From Nocardia mexicana NBRC 108244 (GTDB lineage Bacteria; Actinomycetota; Actinomycetes; Mycobacteriales; Mycobacteriaceae), in contig NZ_BDBV01000078.1 in NCBI RefSeq assembly GCF_001613165.1, positions 1 through 61,233 on the forward strand: 61,233 nucleotides of DNA, in the 5' to 3' direction. Numbering within the stretch: the stretch's first letter is position 1; the number at the start of each line of letters is the position of its first letter. A program made the position numbers and the translations under genes. Below, piece by piece: positions 39,532-48,606 of the stretch. Under the pieces are notes generated by a model, which was given only the letters and a program-made list of their open reading frames with translations, was not told where the DNA came from and searched no databases.

Positions 39532-39635
39532 CATTTTTTCGTCCCGATTGGGATGCTGAACCCGTCCTCGTCGGCGCGAGGACATACACGCCAGGCACAG
39601 GGTTACCCCGGCGTGCGAGTTGGAGGTAGGGACAC

Positions 39636-40427
39636 ATGGCCGACCTGGACGCACTGCTGCGGGACTTCCTGGCGGAGTGCGCGGACCTCGACGGAATCGT
39701 GGCGCCGCTGACCCTGTCGGATTGGCGGCGCGACACCCCGGCGGCCGGGTGGACCATCGCCCATCAGATCGGCCATCTGGCCTGGACCGACGAGGTCGCC
39801 ACGGTATCGGCCACCGATCCCGAGGCGTTCGCCGAACTCGTGCGGGCCGCCGAGCCGAAGGCGTTCACCTTCGTCGACGAGGCCGCGGAGGCCGCCGCCG
39901 CCACCCCGGCACCCGACCTGCTCGATCGGTGGCGGCAGGGCCGTGTCGCCCTCGCCGACGCGCTGCGCGCCCTTCCGGCCGGAGTGAAGCTGCCCTGGTT
40001 CGGGCCGCCGATGAGCGCGGCGTCGATGGTCAGCGCCCGGCTCATGGAGACCTGGGCGCACGGTCAGGACGTGGCGGATACGTTCGGCGTGGCGCGTACG
40101 CCCACCGCGCGATTGCGCAATATCGCGCATATCGGCGTGCGCACCAGGAATTTCGCGTACATGGTGCACGGCCGCACCGCACCCGCCGACGAATTTCGGG
40201 TCGAACTGGCGGCGCCGGACGGTGCGACCTGGACCTGGGGCCCGGACGATGCCGCGCAGCGAATCACGGGTCCCGCCTTGGATTTCTGCCTGCTGGTGAC
40301 GCAGCGCCGCCACCGCGACGACCTGACCCTCACGGCGATCGGCGACGACGCCGCGGACTGGCTCACCATCGCGCAGGCCTTCGCGGGTCCGACCGGCGCG
40401 GGCCGGGCCGCAGGTCAATTCGCCTGA
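39636..40427 (+). CDS. TIGR03084-family protein (maleylpyruvate isomerase / mycothiol-type fold)
   Basis: A 263-residue protein of the DinB/MDMPI-like four-helix-bundle superfamily, as in TIGR03084: T-I-A-H-Q-I-G-H-L-A-W near residue 45, S-A-A-S-M-V-S-A-R-L-M-E-T-W-A-H-G-Q-D near 128, then a small C-terminal domain. Conserved histidines suggest a metal site, as in mycothiol-dependent maleylpyruvate isomerase. In related actinobacteria, this family occurs near acyclic-terpene or acyl-CoA breakdown genes; no such genes are adjacent here. GGAGG lies 11-12 bases before ATG 39636. The palindrome at 39516-39531 may control it. Function unproven. Confidence 0.8.
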   Translation: MADLDALLRDFLAECADLDGIVAPLTLSDWRRDTPAAGWTIAHQIGHLAWTDEVATVSATDPEAFAELVRAAEPKAFTFVDEAAEAAAATPAPDLLDRWRQGRVALADALRALPAGVKLPWFGPPMSAASMVSARLMETWAHGQDVADTFGVARTPTARLRNIAHIGVRTRNFAYMVHGRTAPADEFRVELAAPDGATWTWGPDDAAQRITGPALDFCLLVTQRRHRDDLTLTAIGDDAADWLTIAQAFAGPTGAGRAAGQFA

Positions 40428-40892
40428 ATCACTGGTACATCGGAGAGCGAAGCTTCGAGGCCCTCCGGTCCGGGTCTGACTTCACCGGGCATCCGGACGG
40501 AGCTTGGAGCTGGCGGGCGCCAACTTTGGGTGCGCCGTGCCTGTGCCGACCGGACGCCGTTGGCCGGAAGTTTGTCAGATGGCAGTCGAAGCGGACGCTC
40601 CGCCAGCTAAGAGAGTGTTTACCCAGGTGTTCTCGACTGGAAACACCGGTAATACAAAGAATTTTGGGTTATCCCGATGTTCGGGAAATTACATCTCAGC
40701 AGCGGCGATTGCCGGATTACCGGCCGGAATTTGCACCTGGGGAACCGCTAGTGCGCGGCACACGTTGTGATCTTGACCGCAACCCGCCGGGAAGGTACTC
40801 GGCGGCACAGTAACCTGGACGTGCGTACGACTTTCAACGGTGCGGGTCGGCGCGGGCAGGGGACCCAAGGGGAGAGGAAAGGACGCACCGTG
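40428..40892. other. Intergenic region upstream of the exported protein gene
   Basis: A 465-base gap with no convincing gene. Open frames here have weak starts and no recognisable product. A candidate promoter for the downstream gene is TTGACC at about 40775 with TACTCG 17 bases later. GC content is lower at 40610-40700 than in the surrounding coding sequence. Confidence 0.4.
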
Positions 40893-41681
40893 ATGTCGCA
40901 ACACCCGGCGACGCACCGTCGCACGGCCCAGATCTTCCAGCACACCGCCATCGTGTTCGCCGGTATGGCGAGTATCGGGCTCACCGTGGCGGCCGGCACC
41001 TACATCGTCAATCAGATCGCCGACTCCACCCATCGGCCCGCCCCCGGGCCCGCGGTACCCGTCGCCGCCCCACCGGCCGGGAGCGTGGAGTCCGTTTCGC
41101 CCGAATCGCCCAGCGGCCCAGCCACTATCGGACTGGTCGGGCTCAAGGCGGAATCCCGCGCGCTGCCGCCCCTCGCACCGGTCCCCGGGCCCCCGGCGCC
41201 GATCCAGCTGCTCGACCGCGCCGTGGTGCCCACCGCACCGGCACAGACGACCGTGACACCGACCGGCATGAACGGGCGGCTGCCGCTGCTCGGCGGGACC
41301 TACGTGGGCGCGAATGTCGCCACCACCCAACCGGATTCGGTCTCGATGACGGTGGATACCAACGTGTTCGCGACGCTGGTCCAGCGACCGGGCGACCTCC
41401 CCGGCGGCACCCGCGACGACGTGACCCGATTCCGCACCGACCTGGACACCAGGCACGGCGAGGTCACCGTGGCGGTCTCGGATCCGGTGCTGGGACAGCA
41501 CGATGTCCAACTGCAGCGCCACGCCCGCCCGGCCCCGGTGCAGCAGCCGGATAGCCACGGGCACAAGGTCATTCCGGTCGACACCGATCCCGGCACCGCA
41601 CCGGATACGCCCGCCGTGACCGAGGGCGAGATTCCTGCGGACACAACCGTAGGCGTCTCCGGGAGGCCCGCCGCGGCCTAG
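40893..41681 (+). CDS. Exported proline-rich protein, unknown function
   Basis: A 262-residue protein with one hydrophobic N-terminal helix (about residues 18-45, ending A-A-G-T-Y-I-V-N-Q), a proline/alanine/valine-rich linker to about 130, then a domain with V-S-M-T-V-D-T-N-V-F-A-T-L-V-Q and a later stretch with many strands. The helix probably anchors it to the membrane or serves as signal peptide. ATG 40893 (or GTG 40890) follows GAGAGGAAAGG. No family recognised. It ends 18 bases before the L-2-hydroxyglutarate oxidase gene, so the two may be co-transcribed, without an obvious common role. Confidence 0.72.
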   Translation: MSQHPATHRRTAQIFQHTAIVFAGMASIGLTVAAGTYIVNQIADSTHRPAPGPAVPVAAPPAGSVESVSPESPSGPATIGLVGLKAESRALPPLAPVPGPPAPIQLLDRAVVPTAPAQTTVTPTGMNGRLPLLGGTYVGANVATTQPDSVSMTVDTNVFATLVQRPGDLPGGTRDDVTRFRTDLDTRHGEVTVAVSDPVLGQHDVQLQRHARPAPVQQPDSHGHKVIPVDTDPGTAPDTPAVTEGEIPADTTVGVSGRPAAA

Positions 41682-41699
41682 TCGAGAGCGGCGGGCTGT

Positions 41700-42899
41700 G
41701 TGAGACTGCCCGACGTGTACGACTACTGCGTGATCGGGGGCGGGATCGTCGGGGTGGCGACCGCGTACCGGATACTCGAGTCGCGGCCCGGCGCGAGCCT
41801 GATGCTGGTGGACAAGGCCGCGGCGCTGGCCGCGCATCAGACCGGGCACAACAGCGGGGTGATCCACTCCGGCATCTACTACGAGCCCGGCAGCCTCAAG
41901 GCCCGGTATTGCCGCCGCGGTGCACAGTGGACCAAGGACTTCGCTGCCGCACACGATATTCCGTATCGGGTGTGCGGAAAACTGCTGGTGGCGACCGACG
42001 CCGCCGAGCACGCCCGGATGCTCGCGCTGTACGAGCGCTCGGTCACCAACGGCGTCGCGGTCGAGAAGATCGATGCGGCCGAACTGGTCCGGCGCGAACC
42101 GCGCGTCACCGGCGTCGGCGCGCTGTTCGTTCCGGACACCGGCATCATCGACTTCACGCGCGTCACCGAGGCCCTGGCCGACCGGGTGCGTGCCGCCGGC
42201 GGCACGATCGCGCTCGGCGCCGAGATCACGTCGATCGACGAGAATTCGGACGCGGTAACGATTTCCGGCTCTTCCGGCAGCTGGCGGGCCCGGCGGCTGG
42301 TCGTGTGCGCCGGACTGCAGGCCGACCGCCTGGCCCGGCTGGCCGGGCTGCCGATCGACCTCCGCATCGTCCCGTTCCGCGGCGAGTACTACCAATTGCC
42401 GCCCGAGCGCACCGATTTGGTGCGGACGCTGATCTATCCGATTCCGGATCCCGACCTGCCGTTCCTGGGCGTGCACCTCAGCCCGACCATCGACGGCGCG
42501 CTGACCGTCGGCCCGAACGCCGTGCTGGGTCTGTCCCGTGAGGGCTACCGCAAGGGCAGCATCGCACTGCGCGACGCCCGGGAAGTGCTGGGCTACCGCG
42601 GATTCCACCGAGTGGCGGCGGCCAACGTCCGGACCGGCCTGCGGGAGCTGCGCAATTCCCTGTTCCGGCGCGGGTACCTGGCGGAATGCCGAAAGTACTG
42701 CCCGGACCTGACGATCGGCGATCTGCTGCCGCGCGAGGCGGGCATCCGCGCCCAGGCCGTGCTGCCCGACGGCACGCTGGCACACGACTTCCTGATCGAG
42801 CGCACCCCGCGCTCGGTCCACGTACTCAACGCGCCGTCTCCGGCGGCCACGTCGGCGCTCCCGATCGCCGATCACATCGTCGCACAATTGGACAATTGA
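41700..42899 (+). CDS. lhgO: L-2-hydroxyglutarate oxidase
   Basis: A 399-residue FAD enzyme of the LhgO type. The N-terminal dinucleotide motif reads Y-C-V-I-G-G-G-I-V-G-V-A-T-A-Y. It also has the family block Q-T-G-H-N-S-G-V-I-H-S-G-I-Y-Y-E-P-G-S-L-K-A-R and a C-terminal N-A-P-S-P-A-A-T-S-A-L. It oxidises L-2-hydroxyglutarate to 2-oxoglutarate, a metabolite-repair step, with oxygen or a quinone as acceptor. GTG 41700 is the longest start; GTG 41715 (before Y-D-Y-C-V-I-G) is a close alternative. A neighbouring link with metabolism is not visible. Confidence 0.92.
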   Translation: MRLPDVYDYCVIGGGIVGVATAYRILESRPGASLMLVDKAAALAAHQTGHNSGVIHSGIYYEPGSLKARYCRRGAQWTKDFAAAHDIPYRVCGKLLVATDAAEHARMLALYERSVTNGVAVEKIDAAELVRREPRVTGVGALFVPDTGIIDFTRVTEALADRVRAAGGTIALGAEITSIDENSDAVTISGSSGSWRARRLVVCAGLQADRLARLAGLPIDLRIVPFRGEYYQLPPERTDLVRTLIYPIPDPDLPFLGVHLSPTIDGALTVGPNAVLGLSREGYRKGSIALRDAREVLGYRGFHRVAAANVRTGLRELRNSLFRRGYLAECRKYCPDLTIGDLLPREAGIRAQAVLPDGTLAHDFLIERTPRSVHVLNAPSPAATSALPIADHIVAQLDN

Positions 42900-43025
42900 T
42901 CTATTTACCTGCGCCGCAGTCGATTTGGGCCCCCACCCCGATTTCCACCGATTTGCCGATACCCATTCATTAAAGAGGATTTCTGTAGTACTTTTATCGG
43001 CAGCCGTGGAACAGGGAGTTTGCCT

Positions 43026-43547
43026 ATGGGCCGCATCAGGTACGCGAGCGATGTCGGTGCGCCGGTGGAGGTTGCGTTCACGTACGCGGACAACCACATG
43101 TTCGTACCGGACTGGATGTTCGGTGTCGCAGCCTTCGAGCCGGTCGGCGAGCCCGGCCACGGGCCCGGGATGCTGTACACCGTCACGCTCCGGCTGGCGA
43201 TGTGGCACCCCACGGTCGAGTGTGAGGTCACCGAGTACCGCCACCACGCGGTCATCGGATTCACGCTGCGCAGGCGCCGGCCGGGGAAGGTGGCGCCTGC
43301 GCATTCGCACTCGGGGCCACCGGGTTCCGCACTGGGCACCCTGACGCTGCGCTTCGATCCGCTCGGCTACGGCCGCTCCGCGCTCACCTCCGAGGCCGAC
43401 TACCGCTCACCCACCGGCATGGCGGGACGCCTGTGCGGCAGGCTCGTCGACGCCGTCGTGCACTCGGCCGTGCGGCGCAGTGAGTCGCGGTTGCGCAGGG
43501 GGATCGAGGAATTCCACGACACCGACCTTGTCGGCCGGATTGCGTAG
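43026..43547 (+). CDS. SRPBCC (START-like) family protein
   Basis: A 173-residue protein with the SRPBCC layout: A-P-V-E-V-A-F-T-Y-A-D-N-H at the start, where the first strand and helix lie, G-M-L-Y-T-V-T-L-R-L near 50, and a C-terminal long helix (V-H-S-A-V-R-R-S-E-S-R-L-R-R). Such proteins form a deep hydrophobic pocket and act as polyketide cyclases or lipid carriers. ATG 43026 has GGGAG upstream. It lies 11 bases before RNase HI in the same direction and may be co-transcribed. Ligand unknown. Confidence 0.82.
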   Translation: MGRIRYASDVGAPVEVAFTYADNHMFVPDWMFGVAAFEPVGEPGHGPGMLYTVTLRLAMWHPTVECEVTEYRHHAVIGFTLRRRRPGKVAPAHSHSGPPGSALGTLTLRFDPLGYGRSALTSEADYRSPTGMAGRLCGRLVDAVVHSAVRRSESRLRRGIEEFHDTDLVGRIA

Positions 43548-43557
43548 GGTACCGACC

Positions 43558-44163
43558 ATGATCATCGTGAGCACCGACGGATCCTGCCTCCGCAACCCGG
43601 GCGGCGCCATCGGCTGGGCCTGGGTCGGTCATCAGGGCAGCTCGGCCAGCGGCGGCGCCGCCAGCGGCACGAATCAGGTGGCCGAGCTACGCGCGGTGCT
43701 CGAGGCGATCGTCGCGCATCCCGGCGCGGAACCGCTGCTCATCGAGAGTGATTCGCTGTATGCGATCAAATGCGCCTCGGAATGGATCTCGGGCTGGCGG
43801 CTCAACGGCTGGAAGACCTCGACCGGCGGCGCGGTGAAGAACGTCGAGCTCGTCCAGCACATCGATCATCACATCGCCACCCGCCCCGGGCCGGTCCGGT
43901 TCCGCTGGGTGCGCGGGCACGTCGGCAACTACTTCAACGAGCAGGCCGACAAGCTCGCCGGCGAGGCGGCGCGGGCGGCCGCCGCGGCGACGGACGCGGT
44001 CGCCTCGGGCATCGCCGACCTGCCCCCGCTGGCCGCGGCGGAGCCGGTCGCCGCGGCGATCACACAGCCGGTGCCGATCGGTGCACCGGAACCGAAAAAG
44101 ACTGCCGCACAACCGAAATCCCGCCCGAAGCCCGCGGACACGGACGCCTTCACACTCTTCTGA
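43558..44163 (+). CDS. rnhA: Ribonuclease HI with C-terminal low-complexity tail
   Basis: A 201-residue RNase HI. The four catalytic carboxylates are visible: Asp in S-T-D-G-S, Glu in N-Q-V-A-E-L, Asp in I-E-S-D-S and Asp in E-Q-A-D-K-L-A. It cuts the RNA of RNA-DNA hybrids, as in R-loops and primers. After the catalytic domain (about residue 140) there is an alanine/proline-rich tail with lysine blocks (P-K-K-T-A-A-Q-P-K-S) ending T-F-T-L-F-like, which may bind partner proteins. ATG 43558 has only a weak binding site. Confidence 0.92.
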   Translation: MIIVSTDGSCLRNPGGAIGWAWVGHQGSSASGGAASGTNQVAELRAVLEAIVAHPGAEPLLIESDSLYAIKCASEWISGWRLNGWKTSTGGAVKNVELVQHIDHHIATRPGPVRFRWVRGHVGNYFNEQADKLAGEAARAAAAATDAVASGIADLPPLAAAEPVAAAITQPVPIGAPEPKKTAAQPKSRPKPADTDAFTLF

Positions 44164-44208
44164 CCCCGCCCGCTGCTCCTATCCGACCCGCAGCGAGCGG
44201 CGTGAAAA

Positions 44209-44244
44209 CCTCCGGCGGTGGTGGATCGGACCCACCGCCGGAGG
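44209..44244. terminator. Perfect hairpin at the end of the mce operon
   Basis: A 13-base perfect stem (CCTCCGGCGGTGG at 44209-44221 with CCACCGCCGGAGG at 44232-44244) and a 10-base loop, between the convergent RNase HI and Mce-associated genes. GC-rich, without a long U-tract. It is the likely common end of both transcripts. Confidence 0.7.
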
Positions 44245-44253
44245 CACCACGCA

Positions 44254-45099
44254 TCAGCCTCCCGGCTGCGGGGCGGGGGCCTGGCCGCCCGGAGCCTGCT
44301 CCCCGCCGGGGGCGGGGATCGGGCCCATATCGTTCATCATCGGCGACTGGAAGCTCGAGGCGAGCCACTTGTCGCCCTTCTTCTCCATCGTCGCGACCAC
44401 GCCGATGGTCATGTGCTGCGGCTGGGGGGTGGCCGCCTTCGACTGGTTCTGGGTGATCAGCATGATGATGGTGGCCTTGCTGTCGTCACCGGATTCCCAG
44501 GCGCAGTGGATCTCATCGATACCCGAACGCGCCTGCGCCTGGGTCGTGATGTCCTTCAGCGCGGACGAGGCCGCCTCGAACTGGTTCGCCCAGTCGCCGG
44601 TGGAGCGGTCCTTCACGCGCTTGACGTAGTCGTCGAAGTTCTTCGCGTCATAGGTGCCGACCTGACGGCCGAAATCGCACGCCGCCTTGGTCGATTCGTC
44701 ACGCGCGTCGAGCTGGTCGCCGCGGTCGCTGGCCTGCATCCAGAACACCACCACCGCGGTGATCGCCGCGACCAGCAGCACACCCGCGGCGAAGGCGGCC
44801 GTGATCGGCAGCCAGCTGGGGCTGCCGCCCGACTTACCGGGGGATGCGGAGGTCGCCGCTTTCACGGTCGGCGCGTCCCCGGCGGCCTTCGCGTCACCGG
44901 CATCGGCCTCGGCGGTCTTCTCGTCGGCGGCCTTGGCCTCGGCCTTCGAGTCGGCCGCCTCGGACTCGGCGGCCTTGGACTCGGTCGCCTCGGATTTGCT
45001 TTCGGCCGTCACGTCCGCGTCTGTGCTGTCTTGCGGCCGATCGGCCTTGGCTGCCGCCTCGGTATTCTTCTCGTCCCTGGCAGCGTCTTCTTCGGACAT
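44254..45099 (-). CDS. Mce-associated membrane protein
   Basis: A 281-residue protein that closes the mce operon. Residues 1-105 are low complexity (Ala, Glu, Lys, Ser, Asp; heptad-like E-A-A-D-S-K-A-E repeats), predicted to be an extended charged or coiled region. One transmembrane helix (about 103-130: P-I-T-A-A-F-A-A-G-V-L-L) follows, then a soluble outer domain with D-R-S-T-G-D-W-A-N-Q-F, typical of Mce-associated proteins, and a Pro/Gly-rich tail. Such proteins stabilise the Mce complex at the envelope. ATG 45099 is preferred; GTG 45114 has a nearby GGGAAA at too short a distance. Confidence 0.85.
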   Translation of the reverse strand: MSEEDAARDEKNTEAAAKADRPQDSTDADVTAESKSEATESKAAESEAADSKAEAKAADEKTAEADAGDAKAAGDAPTVKAATSASPGKSGGSPSWLPITAAFAAGVLLVAAITAVVVFWMQASDRGDQLDARDESTKAACDFGRQVGTYDAKNFDDYVKRVKDRSTGDWANQFEAASSALKDITTQAQARSGIDEIHCAWESGDDSKATIIMLITQNQSKAATPQPQHMTIGVVATMEKKGDKWLASSFQSPMMNDMGPIPAPGGEQAPGGQAPAPQPGG

Positions 45100-45233
45100 G
45101 AACTGATCAGTCACTTTCCCGGCGTGCTCGACACACCGAATAGCCGGATCGGCCCGGACCAGGTCCGGGCCGGATGGAGTCTGTCAGCGAGTATGCCCGC
45201 ATCGGCGGTGTCGCCGCCGGGACGGGCCCACGC

Positions 45234-46403
45234 TTACCGCACCGGCGGCGGGGTCCGGTCGTTCGGATCGGCTCCCGCCGGCATCTGGGCGCCGTTGTTG
45301 GGCACATCGGGCCGCGGCGCGTTCGCCGAACCGCGAATCTGCTGGTCCGGAGCCGGATTGGTGCAGTAGTTCCACTTCGGCAAGGTACCGTCCTGGACCA
45401 CGTAGTGGGGCGTCGGCGTGTTGCTGTACTGGCAGAACGGTCGCGGCCAGATATCCAGAATGGTATGGAACTCGCCGTCGTGGGCCGGGACCCCCATCGC
45501 GGAACTGCCGATGACCAGCGACGGGAACAGGGCACGCAGCGCCGGCTTGCGCAGCTGCGCCGCCTTCGTGATCGCCGAGAAGTTGGCCGCGAGGCTGGTG
45601 ATCGGATCGGCGGTCTTGTCCAGCACCGCCCCCAACTGCTGCATCTGCCCGGGCGCGGTGTCCAGGATCTTGCGCAGTTCGTCGTCGGCGCCGTTGAACT
45701 GGTTGAACAGCGTCTGGGAATTGCTGGTCAGGGTGCTCAGATCCGGTTGTGCGTTGGACGTCGTCGAGGCGATCGTGCGCAGGTTCGCCAACAGGTTCGT
45801 GGTCTGCGGAAGCAGGTTGTCCAGCCCCGCGCTGACCAGGCTCAGCGCATCGATCATGCTGCGCATCTGGTCCGGTCCGCCGGAGAGGGCGGTATCCAGT
45901 TCGGTCAGGATCGTGTTGAAGCGATCGGGATCGATCTGGGAGATGAACGTGCTCGCGTTGTCGAGCACCGAATAGACCGGGGTCGGCGTGGTCACCCGCT
46001 CCGGGTCGAACTTGACGACCGCGCCGTTGGCCAGGAACGGTCCCTGGTCGGTCTCCGGCCGGAAGTCGACGTACTGCTCACCGGCGCCGGACAGTGCCTG
46101 CACCGCGACGCGAGTGTCGACCGGAATCCGGTAGGAGCTGTCGATCTCGGCCTCGGCGGCGATCGCGGCACCGTGATCGGTCAGCTCGACCGAGTTGACC
46201 TTGCCGACCCGGTATCCGCGCAGCGTCACGTCGTTGCCCGGCTGCAGGCCGCCCGACCGATCCAGGCTCACGGTGACCGTGTACGTGGATTTCAGCGGGT
46301 TGACGCGCATCACGCTCACCGCCAGATACGACGCACCGAGCGCGAAGGCGACGACCAGGCCCAGACCCGAGAGCAGCAGCTTGTGCTGTTTCAACCAGTT
46401 CAC
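45234..46403 (-). CDS. mceF: MceF, MCE-domain transporter subunit
   Basis: A 389-residue subunit. One N-terminal anchor helix (about residues 8-30) is followed by the MCE/MlaD domain (about 38-115: L-D-R-S-G-G-L-Q-P-G-N-D-V-T-L-R-G-Y-R-V-G-K), then a long helical region that forms the tunnel, and a C-terminal tail with a Pro-rich end. It lies in the envelope and carries lipids between membranes as part of a heterohexamer. Its ATG overlaps the end of mceE by four bases (ATGA). It is the last of the six. Two cysteines near residues 320 and 345 may be oxidised. Confidence 0.94.
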   Translation of the reverse strand: MNWLKQHKLLLSGLGLVVAFALGASYLAVSVMRVNPLKSTYTVTVSLDRSGGLQPGNDVTLRGYRVGKVNSVELTDHGAAIAAEAEIDSSYRIPVDTRVAVQALSGAGEQYVDFRPETDQGPFLANGAVVKFDPERVTTPTPVYSVLDNASTFISQIDPDRFNTILTELDTALSGGPDQMRSMIDALSLVSAGLDNLLPQTTNLLANLRTIASTTSNAQPDLSTLTSNSQTLFNQFNGADDELRKILDTAPGQMQQLGAVLDKTADPITSLAANFSAITKAAQLRKPALRALFPSLVIGSSAMGVPAHDGEFHTILDIWPRPFCQYSNTPTPHYVVQDGTLPKWNYCTNPAPDQQIRGSANAPRPDVPNNGAQMPAGADPNDRTPPPVR

Positions 46404-47518
46404 CGGTGGCCCCCCGTCACTCGTCCGTAGACGATCTGCAGCACTTGGATCAGGCTGCCCACCATGTCCTGTGCATCGCGCAGGTCGTAGAACTTGCTGT
46501 GCGCCGGGTCGGTGATCAGGCCGACGTCGAGGTTGGTCAGGGTGGCCGCGGTGGCGAGGACGTTGCCCTTGAACGAGGCGTCCACCGCGGGGCGGACATC
46601 GTGGATGGCGTCGAGCAGCGGCGCGAAATCGTTGCGGGTCCGCGACAGCGCGTCCATCAGCTTGTGCACGTTGTCGAGCAGATCCGACAGCTGATCGGAG
46701 CTGGTGTTGGCGTAGTCGCCGAGCGCGGCGCTGGTGGTGGACACCTTGGTCAGCAGGTCGCCGATCTGCTGGTTGTTCTCGGCGATGGTGCCGATCATCG
46801 ACGGCAGCGTGTCGGCGACCTGGCCCAGCTCGTTGTGCCGCGCCTCGATGGTGTTGGCCAGCGCGCCGAAACCGTTGAGCGTGCTATCGATCCGGTCGCT
46901 GTTGGCATGCAGCGTGCCGGTCACGCTGGTCATCTGCCGGAGCAGACTGGCCAGCTGATCGGGACGGCCGCCGACGATCGAGTCCAGCTCCGAGGTCACC
47001 TTGGTGAGCGCCGCCAGGCCGCCGCCGTTGAACAGCGTCGAGACCGACAGCAGCAGCTCCTCGACGGTCGCACCCGCGGAGGTCTGCTGGACGGGGAGGG
47101 TGTCGCCGTCCTGGAGCAGCTCCGTGCCCGGATCCCGCTTCGGCATGGCCATCGCGACGAAGACATCGCCGAGCGGAGTGGCCGAGCGCAGCTCGGCGGT
47201 GGAATTCTTCGGGAGCTGAATGTCCTTGCGGATGTTCAGGTCGACGATCGCCTGGTAGTTCTTCGTCTCGATGTGGGTGACGATGCCGACGTCCGAGCCG
47301 CCGATCTTCACCTTCGCCTGATCGGGCAGGTTGAGCGCGTTCGTGAAGATCGCGCGCACCGTGTAGGTGTCACCCTGCGGGCCCGGCTTGGGCAGCGGCA
47401 CCTTCTCCACCGTGAGGCCGCAACCCGGGACCGCCAGCACGGCGACCGCGGCGGTCACCGCGATCGCGCCGCGCCCTGACCGCCGAAACCGCCTGTTCGA
47501 CAAGAACTTCGGGATCAT
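46400..47518 (-). CDS. mceE: MceE, lipoprotein-type MCE-domain subunit
   Basis: A 372-residue subunit with a classical lipobox: after a basic n-region and hydrophobic stretch, L-A-V-P-G-C at about residue 33 predicts lipidation of the cysteine, as in mycobacterial LprK/LprN. The MCE domain (about 45-125: I-F-T-N-A-L-N-L-P-D-Q-A-K-V-K-I-G-G-S-D-V-G) is followed by the helical barrel region. It should sit on the outer side of the inner membrane and form part of the lipid channel. Its start overlaps the end of mceD by four bases. Confidence 0.94.
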   Translation of the reverse strand: MIPKFLSNRRFRRSGRGAIAVTAAVAVLAVPGCGLTVEKVPLPKPGPQGDTYTVRAIFTNALNLPDQAKVKIGGSDVGIVTHIETKNYQAIVDLNIRKDIQLPKNSTAELRSATPLGDVFVAMAMPKRDPGTELLQDGDTLPVQQTSAGATVEELLLSVSTLFNGGGLAALTKVTSELDSIVGGRPDQLASLLRQMTSVTGTLHANSDRIDSTLNGFGALANTIEARHNELGQVADTLPSMIGTIAENNQQIGDLLTKVSTTSAALGDYANTSSDQLSDLLDNVHKLMDALSRTRNDFAPLLDAIHDVRPAVDASFKGNVLATAATLTNLDVGLITDPAHSKFYDLRDAQDMVGSLIQVLQIVYGRVTGGHR

Positions 47519-48606
47519 TTCGTCATTCCCATCAGTGCCGCGGTCAACCCGAGGTCGGGACCGAGGTCTTCGATCTTTCCGGTCCGGCAGCCGTCCGCGC
47601 GCATCTGGATCCGCTCGCAGAACAGGCTGACGATCTCGCCCGACAGCGCGGTGCCGAGGACGCCGTGCAGCCGGACGAAGCGCCGCTGGCGGTCCATCGT
47701 CCGATCCAGGTTCTGCAGCAGCAGCGGTGCGATATCGACGACCTCGGTGACGCCGGCGGCGTTGGCGCGCAGCTGATCGGTCACCGCGGTCAGCCCGGTC
47801 AGGCTGGAGGACAGCTGATCCTGGTACTCGGTGAACACCCCGCTGGTGTTGTTGAGGAAGTCGTTCATCTGGGTCAGGGTCGCCTGCAGGCCCGGCGCCT
47901 GATCGGCCAGCAGCGAGGTCATCTGGGTGACCTGGTTGCTGAAGTCACGCACCGACTGGTCGTTCTCCGCCAGCATGGTCGTCAGCTCGTTGAGCTTGAT
48001 GATGATGGTGGATACCGCGTCCTTGTTGTCGACGCCCACCTTCAGCGCACCGGACAGCGCGTTCAGGGTGTCGCGGATCTTGTCGCCCTGTCCGTTGACC
48101 ATGTCGTAGAGCAGGGTGCCCGACATCGGGCCGTCCTTCTGACCCGCCGGGGGCTTCAGCGCCTCGGCGAACTGATCGATGGTCTTGATCACCGTGTCCA
48201 GCTCGACCGGGGTGCGGGTCTGCTCGACGGTCAGGTGCGCGTTGTCCGGCAGCTCCGGACCGCCGGTGTAGGGCGGGCCCAGCTCGATGTGCCGGTCGGT
48301 CACAACGGATTTCGTCATCAGCGACGCGGTCACGTTCTTCGGCAGCTTCACATCGCCGTCGATGGTCATGAAGACCTCGGCGTACAAACCCTTCGGCACG
48401 ATCTTGTCGACCTTGCCGACCTGGAGGCCGAGCACCGTGACCGGGTTGCCCTCGAACATGCCCGCGATATTGCGGAAGTCGGCGGTGACGTGGGTGGTCG
48501 CGCCGACCGCGTCCTGGACGTCGGTCGGCACCAGCGAGCAGCTACCGACCGCCAGGGCGATGGCGCCGACGGCCGCGGCCTTCACCGCGCGCTTGGTCAT
48601 TCTCAT
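47515..48606 (-). CDS. mceD: MceD, MCE-domain subunit with a lipobox
   Basis: A 363-residue subunit. The N-terminus has a basic region and hydrophobic stretch ending A-L-A-V-G-S-C-S-L; V-G-S-C is a good lipobox, which predicts lipid attachment at about Cys23. In mycobacteria the usual lipoprotein is MceE and MceD is membrane anchored, so two lipidated subunits in one operon is unusual. The MCE domain (about 37-115: N-I-A-G-M-F-E-G-N-P-V-T-V-L-G-L-Q-V-G-K) is followed by the helical region. ATG 48606 overlaps the mceC stop in ATGA; ATG 48600 is an alternative. Confidence 0.93.
   Translation of the reverse strand: MRMTKRAVKAAAVGAIALAVGSCSLVPTDVQDAVGATTHVTADFRNIAGMFEGNPVTVLGLQVGKVDKIVPKGLYAEVFMTIDGDVKLPKNVTASLMTKSVVTDRHIELGPPYTGGPELPDNAHLTVEQTRTPVELDTVIKTIDQFAEALKPPAGQKDGPMSGTLLYDMVNGQGDKIRDTLNALSGALKVGVDNKDAVSTIIIKLNELTTMLAENDQSVRDFSNQVTQMTSLLADQAPGLQATLTQMNDFLNNTSGVFTEYQDQLSSSLTGLTAVTDQLRANAAGVTEVVDIAPLLLQNLDRTMDRQRRFVRLHGVLGTALSGEIVSLFCERIQMRADGCRTGKIEDLGPDLGLTAALMGMTK

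Noticed and set aside
39500..39540. Palindrome at 39516-39531 considered as an insertion-sequence end
   Set aside because: No transposase gene, no matching partner repeat and no target duplication are present.
40504..40770. An 88-codon frame in the gap before the exported protein gene
   Set aside because: Weak start, no binding site, no recognisable product, and it would overlap the downstream promoter region.
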